NCBI GenBank assembly: GCA_002682825.1 | Contig: NOKP01000011.1 | Coordinates: 1,302,420-1,366,419, forward strand | Origin: Neonectria sp. B-13 | Taxonomy: Eukaryota > Ascomycota > Sordariomycetes > Hypocreales > Nectriaceae | Direction: 5' to 3' | DNA: 64,000 nt | Shown here: positions 9,626-22,431 of the stretch, in pieces | How the letters are laid out: each line of letters starts with the position of its first letter | How positions within the stretch are numbered: position 1 is the first letter of the stretch | Made by a program: the position numbers and the translations under genes | The notes under the pieces: model-generated | Seen by the model: the letters and a program-made list of their open reading frames with translations, nothing else | Database searches by the model: none | What the model was told of the DNA's origin: nothing

Positions 9626-12600
9626 TCCCAGCGGTTCCGCGTCCCAACCCTCAAAGTCCAGGTCCATGACTACGAATTCAAACGATATGCCCACTTGGGC
9701 ACCTAGCATTTCAGTTGATTTATTCAGACGTTAACGAAGTCATTTTGTGTTTGGTGTTCTTGAATCTTGCTTCATATTGGGCGGCTTAGCGAGGTTTTCT
9801 GGATAACGAAAATTTGAACAATAAAAATACACTGGTGGAAAACGGTATTCTTCTTGACAAGCCTTGAGTGCCTCGGTATACTTCTTAACCGTGATGCAAT
9901 GCAGTTGAGCGAGCCTGACATGTCTAGCACGATGGAGACGAAGGTTCAGTCCATGGAACGGGCCGAGTCGAGCATTAGGATTCTGCTTTTGTGTGGCTTG
10001 GTTAAGACGTCATGGTCGTCATCGAGAGCTTGTTTCCATGAGGGGATTCACAGAATGATTGTACTCTTCCACTGACGGTTATCTTCAACGCCATCCACTG
10101 CGGCATGTCGCATCGCCACCTTTATGTAACAATGACGTTTCCGGCACTCGAAAAAGCCACTAAAGACGGCCAGAGTAGTACTGTGGTCGCCTTGATTCAA
10201 GTGTTGAAAATCCTGTCACATCTCACTTGAGGCGAGTGCGTCGATGCCAGCCTCCAACAGCCTCACCTAGCTGATCGGCGTTTCATGCACGCGACGCAAC
10301 CTTAACCAAGGGTCACGAATCACTCGAGGCTCAGCTGCATAACAGAGTGGCTTGTATGAGGGATTCGATGAGGCGGCAAGATGGGAAACGGCGTCGTTGG
10401 AGCGGTTGCGCATTGTTGAAGTTTGGCACGACGTCAGCTAACAGTTTAGTTGGGAGGATGAGTTGAAGGTCCTGCCCGGAGACACTACTCTTTGCCTTGG
10501 GCTTGCATATCTAGCTCTTTGCTCATGGGAAAAGAAAGGAGAAAGAAAGATGTTGTCTCTGACGAAAAAGGCTCGGCCGTCTTAGCTGCAAGGGTGTAAG
10601 AGTGCAGTTGTTTGCCTTTGATAACCAGCAACTATTACTTGTTACTTACAGGTAGGTACATTACTCGTGGACTAAGAAATACTCGTCAACTTCGGGCAAG
10701 CCAGGTTCGAGTTTCAGAGGCTCTTCTAGCTCAGACATCACGATGTTGCAAGTTCCTCTAGACTCACCTATCGAGCATAAGACTCAAACACGATGGAGTT
10801 CGATACAACACTGCCAGCATTATATTACATCTCCGAGACAAGTTCCCGAAAGTAGTTCACATCATCTTCTTCTTGCATTCTCTCAATCCCAAACATGTCC
10901 TCTCCGCAACCCCGTCGCACGAACCGTCGCACAAGTCGGAATCCCGCAACACACAAACTCGTCGCATCCCCACACGCCGCGTTTCGTCGCGTCTTCTCGT
11001 ACACGCACAGAGAAAAACGCAGTCATTTCCGCTCCGCCTGGGGTTGCGTTGCGGTTAGAGACGCGAGGCGCGAGGCGCGGGAACCCGAATCTATCCCCAT
11101 CTTCTCTCCTCCGCGCCGCCTAGTATTGGTTTGCTTCCGCGTCAGACGCTCACCCTCCACACACACTCGTTTCCTGTGGCTGCAGCGGGAAATACGGTGC
11201 CATTGCCCTTGTAGGTTTTGTGACGTTGCCATGATGAAGCAACTCTCGGACTTTACTTACGATCCTCGGCAACGCGTCGTCGTCGTCGTCGTCAATGTGA
11301 GGCTTTCGCGTGATTAGACTATACCCGCGCTCTCCGTGCAGATCGGTTCCTGGCTCCGTTTACGAACGCATCCGCAAACTAATTATCTGTAGACGGACTG
11401 CTTAGTCTCTCAGGCCTCCTTCTATCCCGATGGGGCAAAACACGCATTTGCGGCGCCGCACGGTTGATGGAGATGGGGTTTTCTACCAAGCGCCATCTTT
11501 CGCTCCCAAGTTTCAGGATGGCACAGAACAAATTGCGGAAAAGCCACAGTTCGCAAGTCACAGCGGCGAAGTACATCCATCTGGGCGCAAGCGGCGCGCG
11601 GGAAATACAGGGGGCCACATGCCAAGCTTTCTGCATCATCCAGGCGAATAGAGTTGGTTCCTCCAAGGCGAGCACATACAATAGTCTGATAGACGCGCAA
11701 GTCAACCCATTTGGGAAATGCTTCGCAAGCATCTCAATACGAAGTTGCGAGCAGGAACTCTTGAACACACGCCAAAGAGGCCCCCAACGAGGCCCACCGA
11801 TGGTGCTGTCATGTGGCGTCCCCTCCTTCCATCTGGTACCCATTGCCGCAAAGCGTGGCTTGTGAAATGCTGCAAATCAAGCCTTGATCCAGATTGTGCG
11901 GTGCTAACTTGCCATGTCTCACCGTGGAGGCGTGGGCGGCGTTGGTGGCGGCAGTGTTCCGCAAACGTGGACCGCTCCGCATCTCAAGGCGAGCGCGCTA
12001 CTTGGTAAACTGAGGGTCCTAGTGGAGGACGAGAGCATCTCAGGAATCTTCGCTCTGGGGAGAGTGAGACCAGAAGTTCCTCCCAAGCACTCAAATTTCC
12101 ATGGCTGCTCTGACAGGCGGTGTGATGTCGAAGAGTTGAGCGTATGCCATTCGACCATGCTGCCGCTCTTTCAAAGTCTTTCAGAGATTCGGGTTCCGTA
12201 TTGCCACCACTGCACGATATCTCACCGACATCCGTCCCAACGAATCAATCAGGGTCCCAGCGGCACTGGCATCGTCCGGCCCAAGCAGGCGGGACTTCCA
12301 GCGTTGGTTCACTGTTGAGCTGGGGCGAGGGAGGTTGGTGAGGTTGCCACATGGCTACATGGCTCGAGGTTGGCGGGTGTTTGCTTCTTTCCACGCGGAC
12401 CCGCAAATGAGACATGGCGTGGCTAGCTGGACACATATGTCCCTCTCTTGCCTTGTCTCGCTCAGTCTGGGACGATGGGCTCAAGCCTCGAAAGCGGGCT
12501 GAAGATTTAGCCTTACGCCTCTCCATCAGCCCTCGGGGACTGTGCCATGGTGCGGAGACATCACAGCAAACTCGCGGGATTCCTCACTAAGGAACAAGTT

Positions 12601-15600
12601 ACCGTATGGTAGTCCGTCAAATGAGTCTCGACAACCATGGCGCACTTCCAAACGAAACTTCGTTTATGCAAGTTGACAAATGTGACGGGGCAGCCTAATG
12701 AATCACCTGCTATCCGTACAGCAGGGTGTGGTTGGGCTTTGGGCTTTGGGTGTGCGAGACATAGTATGCAAGACAGTCTTGAGCTTTGAAGACAAGCTTT
12801 TAGCATTTGATAAGCCCACGGGACCGCGGATCGAAGCAGACACCAACTGAATAGGCTCGCACAGCGCGGCCGAACTATAACAAATCAATCGAGGTGGATA
12901 GATTTGAGGCATCCCGTATCCCACTGGCGAGCATGCAACCACGCAACAGCTAGCAAAGTCGAGAGGTGCAACTCGGCTTGGACAGCAGTAGCCACTGATC
13001 GCCATCAGCTTGTACAAAGTACGGCGTAGTAGGAGGACCAAGCCAGACATCCGTCGATGCCTAAAAGGACGCGGGCGCAAACCACCAAAGTCAGATGTGG
13101 GACCGGGCAACTCGTCTTGCAGCCTTGGTGGCTGGGCCGGTCGCTTTGCTTCTCGAGTGTCTGTACGCGTGCGAGACGTGACTGGTGACCAACACGGTAA
13201 AGGTACCAAAAGCAAGCATTGGAGGATCGTCGTTCGGGAGCCTAAGTCCAAAGACTCTCGGCCATTGTGGGCCTCATGTAAGCGTGGCCTGCTTTTCTTC
13301 TGCATATAGCAACCCCTGTCGATATTAGGATCATGCAGTCCGTATGCACGGAGGACGGAGGAGGTACGGAGTATTGACCAAGGCGCCGTACTACGTGCAT
13401 ACTGTACCATTTTGTCCCTTTCGTATGGAGTGCTCCGGACTCGAAATGAGATGAACAAGCGGATGTGCGCAGCAAGATACGCTTTGGACTCGCCGAGCGC
13501 TGCTACCGCGTCCGCACATCCTTCAAACACCCCCCGTTACATTCAGTGACGAGATTTGATCCTCCGTGCCTACCGAGGCGGCTGGTTTCCAAACTCCTTG
13601 GGCGTGGGGCATGAGGGAAGAAAGTGTGCTCAAACACCAAATCTCAGGGACCTTTATTCAGAAGCATCCGGATAACAATGGTAGAAGGGGGAACATCAAC
13701 CAGGTTGCTTAAGGGCTTGCATATGGATGTGCTAGCGCGAGGGAACGGTCTCAAACTTCCCATCGCATTTGATCGGTGCAAGTGCGCGTCTCATGCCAGT
13801 TTGTGCAATTGACAGATCCGCCCTCCATCTTTGTGAAGTCGTTATGGATAGACGCGTTAGGCGCAATGCGACAAGGGCTCCGAGATGCACAATGGCCACG
13901 CCTCAGCTGGGCGTAGACTCGAAAGCTCTGAAGTTCCCCAATACCCAGGTCGGCTTCGTCGGGGTATGACAACTAGCGACAAATGCCCGACGCGACTCCG
14001 CCTTGGCCGCTGCGCTCCGTCAACTTGGAGCGTGTCTGCAGGGATGTCCTCGACATGGCGAGAGCTATCCATGGACCATGATAGCCAGGGGGGACTCAAC
14101 CGCCCCTCATGTCCCGTGCCTGGCGACCCTGGGCACTGGGATTTTGACAAGTTCAACAAGGCCTGGTAAGCTTGGAGGAACGACGACTGATCGAGATAAT
14201 TCCCGCCGTGTTTCCTCGATTCCCCGTTTACCTAAACCCGCATTGGCCAGGGCCTGTCCTTGAGATAGGAACGACAGAATGATAAGCCACGCGTCGGGTT
14301 AAAGATCTTACAATGGCCCGGACCGTAAACGTTACATATCCAACCGCGGAATCGTTCGAGCGCGCAGCATAGGACTCATCGATCGTCTCTATTAGCAAAG
14401 GACTTGTCAATCCCACACTGTCGGTGACCGGTAATCCAAAGAGGAGGTTGGAAGTTATCCATGCCAGATCGGAGGTTTCCACGAATCAAAAAAGAAATCC
14501 GCTAATGCAGAACTGGTCATGGATGCGACGGGGAACGACTTCGTCATGAGGATGAACCGAGACGAAGCCAAAGTGAAGCGGCCTAGCCATCAGAGTTGCG
14601 GGCAATTTCCTTTGCTCGAGTTGGTGGATCAGACGAAGACCGGCAGTTAGTTAGCGACAATCAACGAGTTTCAACCTGACAGTTCTGGAAATCAACTCGG
14701 CCCCGGTCTTTACAATTGTCAGGAGTTGACCTGGCCCGAGCACACCATGCACTGCCTCCTGGTCAATCTCTGTGCGTCGCTTCCCTCCCCGGGCCCCCGT
14801 GGAAGCGGAAAGCCCTTACCGGCAGGTTCTTAGCCCGTTCCACACGCCGTCGTTAGACTACGGTATCCGTCCTCCGTGCATGTGTATCCCTCCCTTGTCC
14901 GGGGATGGCGGCCGCACCCCCTCCCTCACCCTGGTCCGAAGCGACCGTGTGCCTGATCAATGTCAAGCCATGGCAACAGGGGGAGAGGCCGCCAGTCTCA
15001 GTGCGGATGGACGCGTCCCACCGCGGTCGACGAGGGTGCGAGTGTGCGAGGAGGGTGGAAGCATATCCCTGACCGACTTTCCCATGGTGGGGCCGCTGGG
15101 GCCAGGAAGGATGCTGCTGCAGGTCGAGAAATTGAAGGCACATTGGCTCGTCAGATGGTGGGCATTGAGGGTCATTAGACTGCAACGCTGCATGGCCGTT
15201 TGTTAGTGGCATGCAGCAGGTCGTCGAGAAGGTAACGGGATCAAGGGAAGAATTAAACAGCCTGGCATGGAGTGGCTTGTGGCGGTTAGCTGCCTCCCCC
15301 GGTTATTGACCCTGGATATCCGTCGACGTGGTAGGGGTCGTTTTCCGGGAGCCTTCAACTTTGGAACATCAAGGCCCCTGGAGTATGGCGTGGATTGGGC
15401 GATCTTGCGCCTGGGGACCGCTGCACCGACTTGAGCGTGGTCCCCGATGTTGTAGACCCAGCAAAGGCCATAGTCCAAGGGGAGCGTCGACGGTAGGGCT
15501 GCGAGGGTACAATTGAGCAGTCTTCAGCGATTTGAGTCTGGATTTAGCCCCCCTTGAAGCTCTCCAGCTCCATCACCAACGCCAACCCACCCCACGAATG

Positions 15601-17100
15601 ACATCTGCCGAGCCAGGGTCTTTGCAGCCTTGTGCATGAGCAGCTCCAACCAGACTCTCTCTCTCTGGCTGGCGGGTACGGGTAGAGGCAAGTGGTCGCA
15701 GCATTTCGGCCTCGAGACGGCTGAACATGCAAAAGTCTGGTGATGAGTGATGACGACTCGCAACCGGCCCCGATGGAAGCGGATGGCGTGGATGACAGAA
15801 TCGCAGAAGCGAGCTGTGTCGGGCGGAAGCGGTTGAGTTACCCGGTTGGTATTAATAGCGCTGGCCCAATGAGGGGGATACCCGCCCGGATCAACGCCGT
15901 TTGTTCCAAGCCCTAAATTGGCAGACTGCGGGATGGACGAGTAAGCACCGCGAGGAAAGCCGCCGCAACCTGGATTGGTTCCTTGATCATGTAGGTACTT
16001 TCGCGTATGCTGAGGTATCATATGCTCTCGGCAGTGCCTCGGAGCCAAGACGATGACATGATGCGGGTGGCGGTGACGATATGTTGCAGTCTTCTTTTCC
16101 TGAATCTGGTTGTCTATCAAGTTCTTGGGGAGTGAGTGAGTGAGTGGGCCACCAATCCCGAAGTGCGGGACAAGGTCCGAGGTTCCTAGTTTGGACGAGA
16201 GCAGATGGAAAAGTGCAAGCCAAAGTTACCTTGTGCCAGCCTCGGGCGCCCGACGCGGCCGAGGCTGGCTCCCCACGCCTCGTCAGCCATGGGCAGTGGG
16301 AAATGAAGCGCTTGACGAGTTGGGTTGGTAGCCACTGAGCTAAAAGTCAAGGCTCCGTCCGTGGGTTACCGAAAGGCGGAAGACGGCAGACGACAGCGAA
16401 AGCGACCGCGACCGCGACACCACAGAAGTACCTCTCAGCCCAGTCCCACCCAAAACTGGAGCGTCACTATCAAGCCATCTAGCGTTGTGGCGCGGCACTG
16501 GCAGCTCGTCTGCGAGGGCGTGGGCAGAAAACGGGCCTAGCGTGGATGTGGTGAAGACTAGAGAGGTCCCCCAAAGGCCCAAGGGCTAGTAGGACGACGT
16601 CGAGGCCGAGGAGAGGGGTCGCATTCCTTCGGAGTCAGTCAAAGACGCAAGCCCGATCAAGCTTTTGCCGGGATGAAGCTATGAACAGCTTGGGAGGGAT
16701 CTTTGCGCGCTGACTATTGGGCCATGATGGAGGGGCGACGATCTTTAGGTGCGAAGTGACGACGAGGGAATTACGATGTAGGTACGAAGAACGAAGTACG
16801 GTCCAGATGGTGAAAGCGGCACAAAACTTGGAAACATGCTGTGTGCGCCTCGTGCAAGTGCACCACGCAAACCTATCAGACTACCGGTATCGGTAGCTTT
16901 GTGCAAGCCGGTGCAGGTGCTTTCCTGAAGTGTCGAAGATTCTTTGCCCATCGGCCAGTAAGTTATTCAATCCGTCAGCCCGGCAAGAACGGCTGGGCGC
17001 CAAGGCCTCGCCTCCTTCCAGACAACGGAAGTTATCGAATTGTTAGGCACATGGTAATCCTGATGAGGCTGCAGGTTTTACAGGTTTATTTCGTACAACG

Positions 17101-17177
17101 TTCCAGCTTCCAGCTTCCAACTTCCATCCGACTGCCAACTTTCAACCTCCAACCGCCAACCGCCAACCGCCAACCTC
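17101..17177. repeat. two adjacent heptanucleotide arrays
   Basis: Four copies of TTCCAGC-like units at 17101-17128, followed by five units of CAACCGC/CAACCTC at 17143-17177. Both have a strict 7-bp period and lie in noncoding DNA. Confidence 0.85.
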
Positions 17178-17930
17178 CTGCATTGCCTACTAAAGTACAA
17201 AGTACTACGTAGTATGTACCAAGTCACGGTTCGGCCTTGACACCATCTCATATCTGTAATCTCACGCACCACTCACACACCACCACACGGTAAGTGGGGG
17301 GCTTACCAAGGACTCACTACGGGTGGGCTTGTGGCTGCTAAGTCGTTGGTTCTAGCCCGTAGAGGCACCGATTACGTTGATGGGATGGGATGGAAATGCT
17401 GTTGGGAATCACAGGGACCGCATGGGACTAGCCTAAAAACCCATCCCGCATCTCGATGGCTGATCCATCCGTCCCATCTCCGTGCCATCCCATCACCCAT
17501 CTAATCCTCATGGTCCCGTTTACTGTTCGTACATAGTACGTAGTTGTTCCCCTTTTCCAGACCGTGCCAGGGCATCCTGGGCTGGACACTCGAGGCGAGA
17601 TGGATTTTGGCCAGATGGGTTGGCAGCTTGCTAGGACAGGCACAAGACGTACGTCTGCGCAGCCACCCACCCGTCAATCTACTGTCAGTTATGAGTTGTG
17701 CAGTGTGCATCGCGCTACAGGGATAACAACGTGCTACCTTCTCCTTTTGCTGGCCTAGCAACTAGCAACTAGTAACCTAGCCACGAGGGGCTGCTCCACG
17801 TTCCCGCTTCCATCCGATATCCACGGACCACGAGGACGAGGACGGGTCCGTCTCTTTGTCGCGTCTATCTCTCCACGCGTTGGCTGTCCTGTCTTGGTTC
17901 GTTAGGGCGGTCGGCTAACTCGCCTTTTCG

Positions 17931-17954
17931 GTACGAAGGGTACGTACTTCGTAC
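17931..17954. repeat. palindromic cluster GTACGAAG...CTTCGTAC
   Basis: An inverted repeat with 8-bp arms (17931-17938 and 17947-17954) and an 8-bp centre that itself contains GTAC. It includes one GTAC-TTC-GTAC 11-mer at 17944-17954. Function unknown. Confidence 0.7.
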
Positions 17955-19413
17955 AGCCAAAGTTACGGGCGTAATTACGAGGCCCACCGACACCCCGTGC
18001 CCATCTCTCCATTGTCAATTCCCTCAAACCGTCTCAGTTCTAAACGCCCCTTCGGTCCGATCGCGAATTCTATATCGCAACTCAGCTTGCATGTTCTGGG
18101 CCCTGCGGAACCCAAGCCCAGCCCTCGAGAGCGTTCGCATGTCGTTGGACACGAGAATCCCGGTGCGTCCCTGACCCAAAACCTTAACCTAGACCCCCGT
18201 CGGTGCCACTTGGGCACCCGTCCCCTGCTGGTCTGCTGGCTGGCTTGCTGGGCTTGCTTGGGCTTGCTGGGCTTTGGGGGGGACTCTACCATGACAACGG
18301 GCTCTGGCAAGGGTTTCCAAGCTCTGCGCCTCTCCCCACCCACTGCCCCGAGTTGTCGGTGGCCTCACCCTGGTCTCCCGCTCCGCAACGCTCTGCCGCA
18401 TGCGTCGCCAGGCCAGAGGTTGACCGTTGCAACTTTATTCACCTCCCCTGTCCGCCAACCCGTCAACCCGTCCACCAAGTCCTGGCCAGACGCGAGGCTG
18501 CAAGCCGCCTGCGAAACCTCCAGCAGCCAAGACTGGATGAATATCTTAGGATCAGCCATTAAATGCCTTCAACAATTCCCTACAGTTTGCAATTGAGTCA
18601 GGCAATTTTTCCCTGGTTCTGTGTTTTTGTCTAACTCGAATTGGTAACGCGGACAGTCTTGAGTCTTCTTTTGGGTCGCATTAGATATCGCATTCAAGCT
18701 TCTCCATGAACGAAACAAACTTTCCTTACCGTTGCCACTCGGCAGCGACGTCATTGTGCCTACCCGGCGCCTCGGCGCATGATCAAATCATGAACTCTAA
18801 GCCCATACAGATTGAGACGTCCAACTGCATCTCAGCAACGACATTATCCGAGTTCACGTCATTTACTTATCATTGACACAGCATTACCCTATATCGTCGA
18901 TATCTCAGCCTTCCGACCCCCCTGTCGAGGCCGCCCGCTGGCCTGGAACATGCACCCACCCTCGGTAGTCTTGCGTGGCCGCGACCTAGTCTTGCCTGGG
19001 TCCAAGTCGACCCAGGTCAACCTCTGGACCCCAGCCCGCCCCCCCCTGCAACAAAGGGAGAAGCCAAAGGGAAGATCCAGAAGACAACAACAAAGGCCAG
19101 GGAGCAATGAAATTCCCCGAGGCTACGCCATTGGATCCCGAGTCAAGTACGTGCTTGTAGAGGTAGGGCATAGACTCAAAGCCCGAACTGAGAAGAAGGC
19201 CTTGGAACATGGCAGTGAAACCGAAATCCGGCGGACAAGCCAATCGACCGGGTAACAAAAGGGGAGTTCCTTTCCTTCGCCCACCTAAACACCGGTACAC
19301 CCGGATTTGAGTAGATGCAAATGACCTTCCAACGGATTCCAAGATTGCTTTTTCTACCACCGCTTGCAACCGGGCTATGTACCCCACTTCGCCCCAGTTT
19401 CTCTGCAAACACA

Positions 19414-19434
19414 GGACTTGGGACTTGGGACTTG
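19414..19434. repeat. heptanucleotide array (GGACTTG)3
   Basis: Three perfect copies of GGACTTG. The same unit occurs twice in tandem at 34668-34681. Confidence 0.85.
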
Positions 19435-21599
19435 AGTCTAGATTGGAGACGACACCCACCACATGGCGGAAGTGAGTCAAGGCGACGCCACCCACGCAAC
19501 ACTCACAGGCTGCGTCTTGAACTGAGGTAGTAGAGACCGTGGACCTGACATGTCGTACCTCCCACCACCACCACCACGTAGCAGCAGCTGCCACCCACCA
19601 CCAGCTGCCGCCAGCTGCCACCACCCCCCGTTCCCGCCTCTGTCCAGGCAAGGCCAGCAAGCGCTGTGAGGCTCTTGCCCCCCTGGCTGGTCCCTTCCAT
19701 CTTCCATATTCCATGCCCCTCCCCGCCCAGCTCCCGCCATCGTATCCGTTAGTAGTAGAGAAGCACGGAGTGCAGACATGGCCAGATGAGACCGTCGCCC
19801 TGGCCATTCCCGCGCTTCGTATCCCTGCATCGCACAACAGCCGCTGAGTTTTCCATCTCCATCTCTTCCTCGCACGCGATTAGACCCATGCCAACCTCGT
19901 CCCTCGATTCTGGCGACGGTGCAACTGATTCCAGATCAAATCTGCAGTTGACGACTCCCCACCGCACTCACGCGCCACTAATTTGTCTGAACCCGACCAT
20001 TTGTGAACACGGCTGCTAGCCGCTAAGCCTTGCACTACCCCAGCTTCGGGACGAACCCTGAGATTTCTGCATCCTACGCCGTCGCATTCAACAAGATCAC
20101 CATCCTGCTTGACGTTGTGAGCAATCGCAGGCTAGTCAGACCCGGTCGACCCGACAGCAAAACCCCTTTACGTCCCCGGACCTGCCGTGCGCGAACTCAT
20201 AGCCACCTATCACGCTTCGGGCTCACACATTGGCGCTCAGTCCAATCCGCTTGAGGTCTCTTCCCGATCCCTCGTGTTAATCGCTGTCGTCTACTGCGTC
20301 TTGCTCCATCCCGAACGGACGACAAGGAAATTGCAGGCTCCCCGGCGGCCGATCAGGTGTAACGAGCGAAATCTGGAGCCCAATCTACGAATCCTGCGTT
20401 GCTGCGGCCCCGGCCTCCAAGGCTGAGTTCTCACGGCTGCGAATCCATCAAGGCTCCTGCTCCAAGGCTGTGAATCTTGAAGGTTGAGATCGCGCAGCGC
20501 GACGTCGCGACCGCTGTCATTCTTCGTCCAGAGCCCCAGCAACGTTTGAGTAAGGGGCCCCTGGGCATGCAGGCATCCATTTCTGTGGCGCCAGGATTAG
20601 CGCTGACCCCAAATTCATTGACAGACAACGGTTCCACCACCAGGCACCAAGAACCCAAGAACACACGCCAGGATCAGAGCGTGTCGTGTGCGAAAAGGCC
20701 CACCAAGCTTCTGTGAGTAAAGTTGTACTTCGTACTTTGTACCTACCTACCATAATGGCCACACCTTCGAGTTGCCTCCCCCCTGCTCACACACGGCTGC
20801 CATTTGGGCGCTTTCTCTCGTCTCCCGAACGTGGCTTGGGACGTGTAGATGCCCGTCACTCATTACATGACAGTCCATGACGGTCCCTTCCAACTGGTTG
20901 CGCCGTAGGCCCTGGTAGGCATCCCTCCTCCTGGCGGGCCATTTCCTCTTACCCCCGTCAATCACCCCCCGGGCTCGGCGTCTGGATCCTCGCCGAGAAG
21001 ACAACGTTGGCGTCGCAGCTCCAGCCACTGGTTGCGCTGGGGTGCCGATTTTTCGGAATCTCCTCCCCTGACCGCGCCAGGCCCGACCAAAACGTCGTCG
21101 CCACGACCTGTGGGGAGTATATCTTGCAGCGCTGCGCTGCCTTGACCTCTCAACATCGCTTTCACAGACGCCCCATCCTAGCTAGTCAAGCCCTGGCCGT
21201 CTCTGACCACTTGCCAGCCCAGTCTCTACGACAGCGCACGCGCACTTCAACACTAGAGGGTGTCTTGCGTCCCGACTCGATCCTTGCCAGCTTTGCCTCC
21301 GTGTCCCAGTCGGTATGCATTCCATGTCCTGCCGCAAACCCTCCTGCATCGAATCCTCGAAGCAAACCACCAGGCTTGCACGAACTGACCAGGAAGCCCA
21401 GGTGCAACCGCGACCAAGCTGCATCCTATTTGGTCTCTCCACAACCTTCTTGCGCTCCGCGACAGGGCTCTACCATCTCTGATCCTGGCACGGCTGCGAC
21501 TCCAACCGCATCTCCAAGACGAGTTTTGCACAACGGCCCGAGCCTTCGGAACCAGCACGTGGAAGGGACGACGTTACCAGCTACCTCGACCGTACGGAT

Positions 21600-22431
21600 A
21601 CTGTGCGATTTCTGCAGGACAGAGACGAACAGCCACCGCACCTCACTGTCATCCACCCACCTGGTTTTGAATACACAGGTACGTCTCAGCAATTGCGCTC
21701 CCTTTCTCATTGCGTCCGCCCGCATATCCACTCTGTCTTATTCCCTCCGCCTCTCCGAGACGCGTTTGCAAGATGGCGTTCACGTCCCGCGACAACATCG
21801 TGTTCGTGTTTCAATGTTGGGCCGACATTTACTTGCTCCAGTTTTGGACCCGCATCTGATTGCTACGTACCATTCACTGGCCCCCTATTAATGGGGGCTA
21901 TTGTGATTACGCTTACTTCCCCGTTTTCCCGTCTGTTGATGGGATTTTGCGAACCAGACGCATTACAACTCATCACACCCATAAGACTAACTCTTTCGAC
22001 CTGTCTTCTTTCTCTAGGATCAAGCGACCATTATCCGTGTTTCAGACCCGACCCGCCACGCCCAGTTTAGTCTGATGATTTGAGCCAGCCTTGCGTTGAA
22101 CCAACATCTTTACGCACGTTAAGAATTCACTCAGGTTAGTCGCTTGCGTCAAGTACTCGATCCTTCCCTGCCAACTCAGGTGCGAAACCTGAAAGCTGCG
22201 CCTTGCAACGAGCCCGGTTGGCGGGAATTTGCTGGAGCTTTGGGCACACGGATGATAGAGGATCTGAAATCACGCCACCTTGGCTCACACTTACAGCGAA
22301 CATCCTGGTAGAGCAACCACCGTGGACTTGGCTCTCCAGGACTAAGCTTTAGTTGGACCGACAGTTGCTAACGCTCGTGGCCTAGGAGAACCGTTGGCCA
22401 ACCTCGTCGTCATTACACAACACAGTTCCTC
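21600..22431 (+). promoter_or_regulatory. probable spliced 5' leader of the Medusa-like gene
   Basis: Two good intron candidates precede the ATG at 22432. One is 21679..22017 (GTACGT, CTAAC near 21987, TTCTTTCTCTAG). The other is 22135..22385 (GTTAGT, GCTAAC near 22369, GGCCTAG). Retained exon pieces would include 22018..22134 and 22386..22431. Long introns with in-leader ATGs fit the long, complex leaders known for medA-type regulators. Splicing is inferred from consensus only. Confidence 0.45.

Larger units (their letters stand above)
9626..21600. other. 12-kb stretch without a recognisable gene
   Basis: No reading frame here shows a family motif, sustained fungal codon bias or a plausible exon chain. 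The longest frames (12703-13530 minus, 18986-19837 minus) have random-like composition. The DNA is not AT-rich, so it does not look like RIP-mutated transposon remains, and I see no terminal repeats or integrase/transposase motifs. It holds several 7-bp tandem arrays and a cluster of GTAC-N3-GTAC palindromes between 13012 and 20742. It probably includes the 3' UTR of the upstream gene and long regulatory DNA or noncoding transcripts of the Medusa-like gene. Confidence 0.55.

Noticed and set aside
10690..10730. GGTTCGAG, resembling a tRNA B box
   Set aside because: Flanking bases do not form a T-stem and no A box or acceptor stem is found; likewise GGTTCAAAT near 25024.
11379..11843. 154-codon minus-strand frame with some hydrophobic stretches
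   Set aside because: Overlaps a plus-strand frame of similar length, with no family resemblance and no leader-like DNA before it.
12703..13530. 275-codon minus-strand frame in the 12-kb stretch
   Set aside because: Random-like composition, no domain, no consistent codon bias and no exon partners. A homology search could overturn this.
18986..19837. 283-codon minus-strand frame
   Set aside because: Low-complexity Trp/Gly runs come from a CCACCA-rich tract read in reverse; no motif.
21007..21891. 294-codon plus-strand frame upstream of the Medusa-like gene
   Set aside because: Pro/Ser/Arg-rich without motifs, overlaps likely leader and intron signals, and has equally long frames on the other strand.
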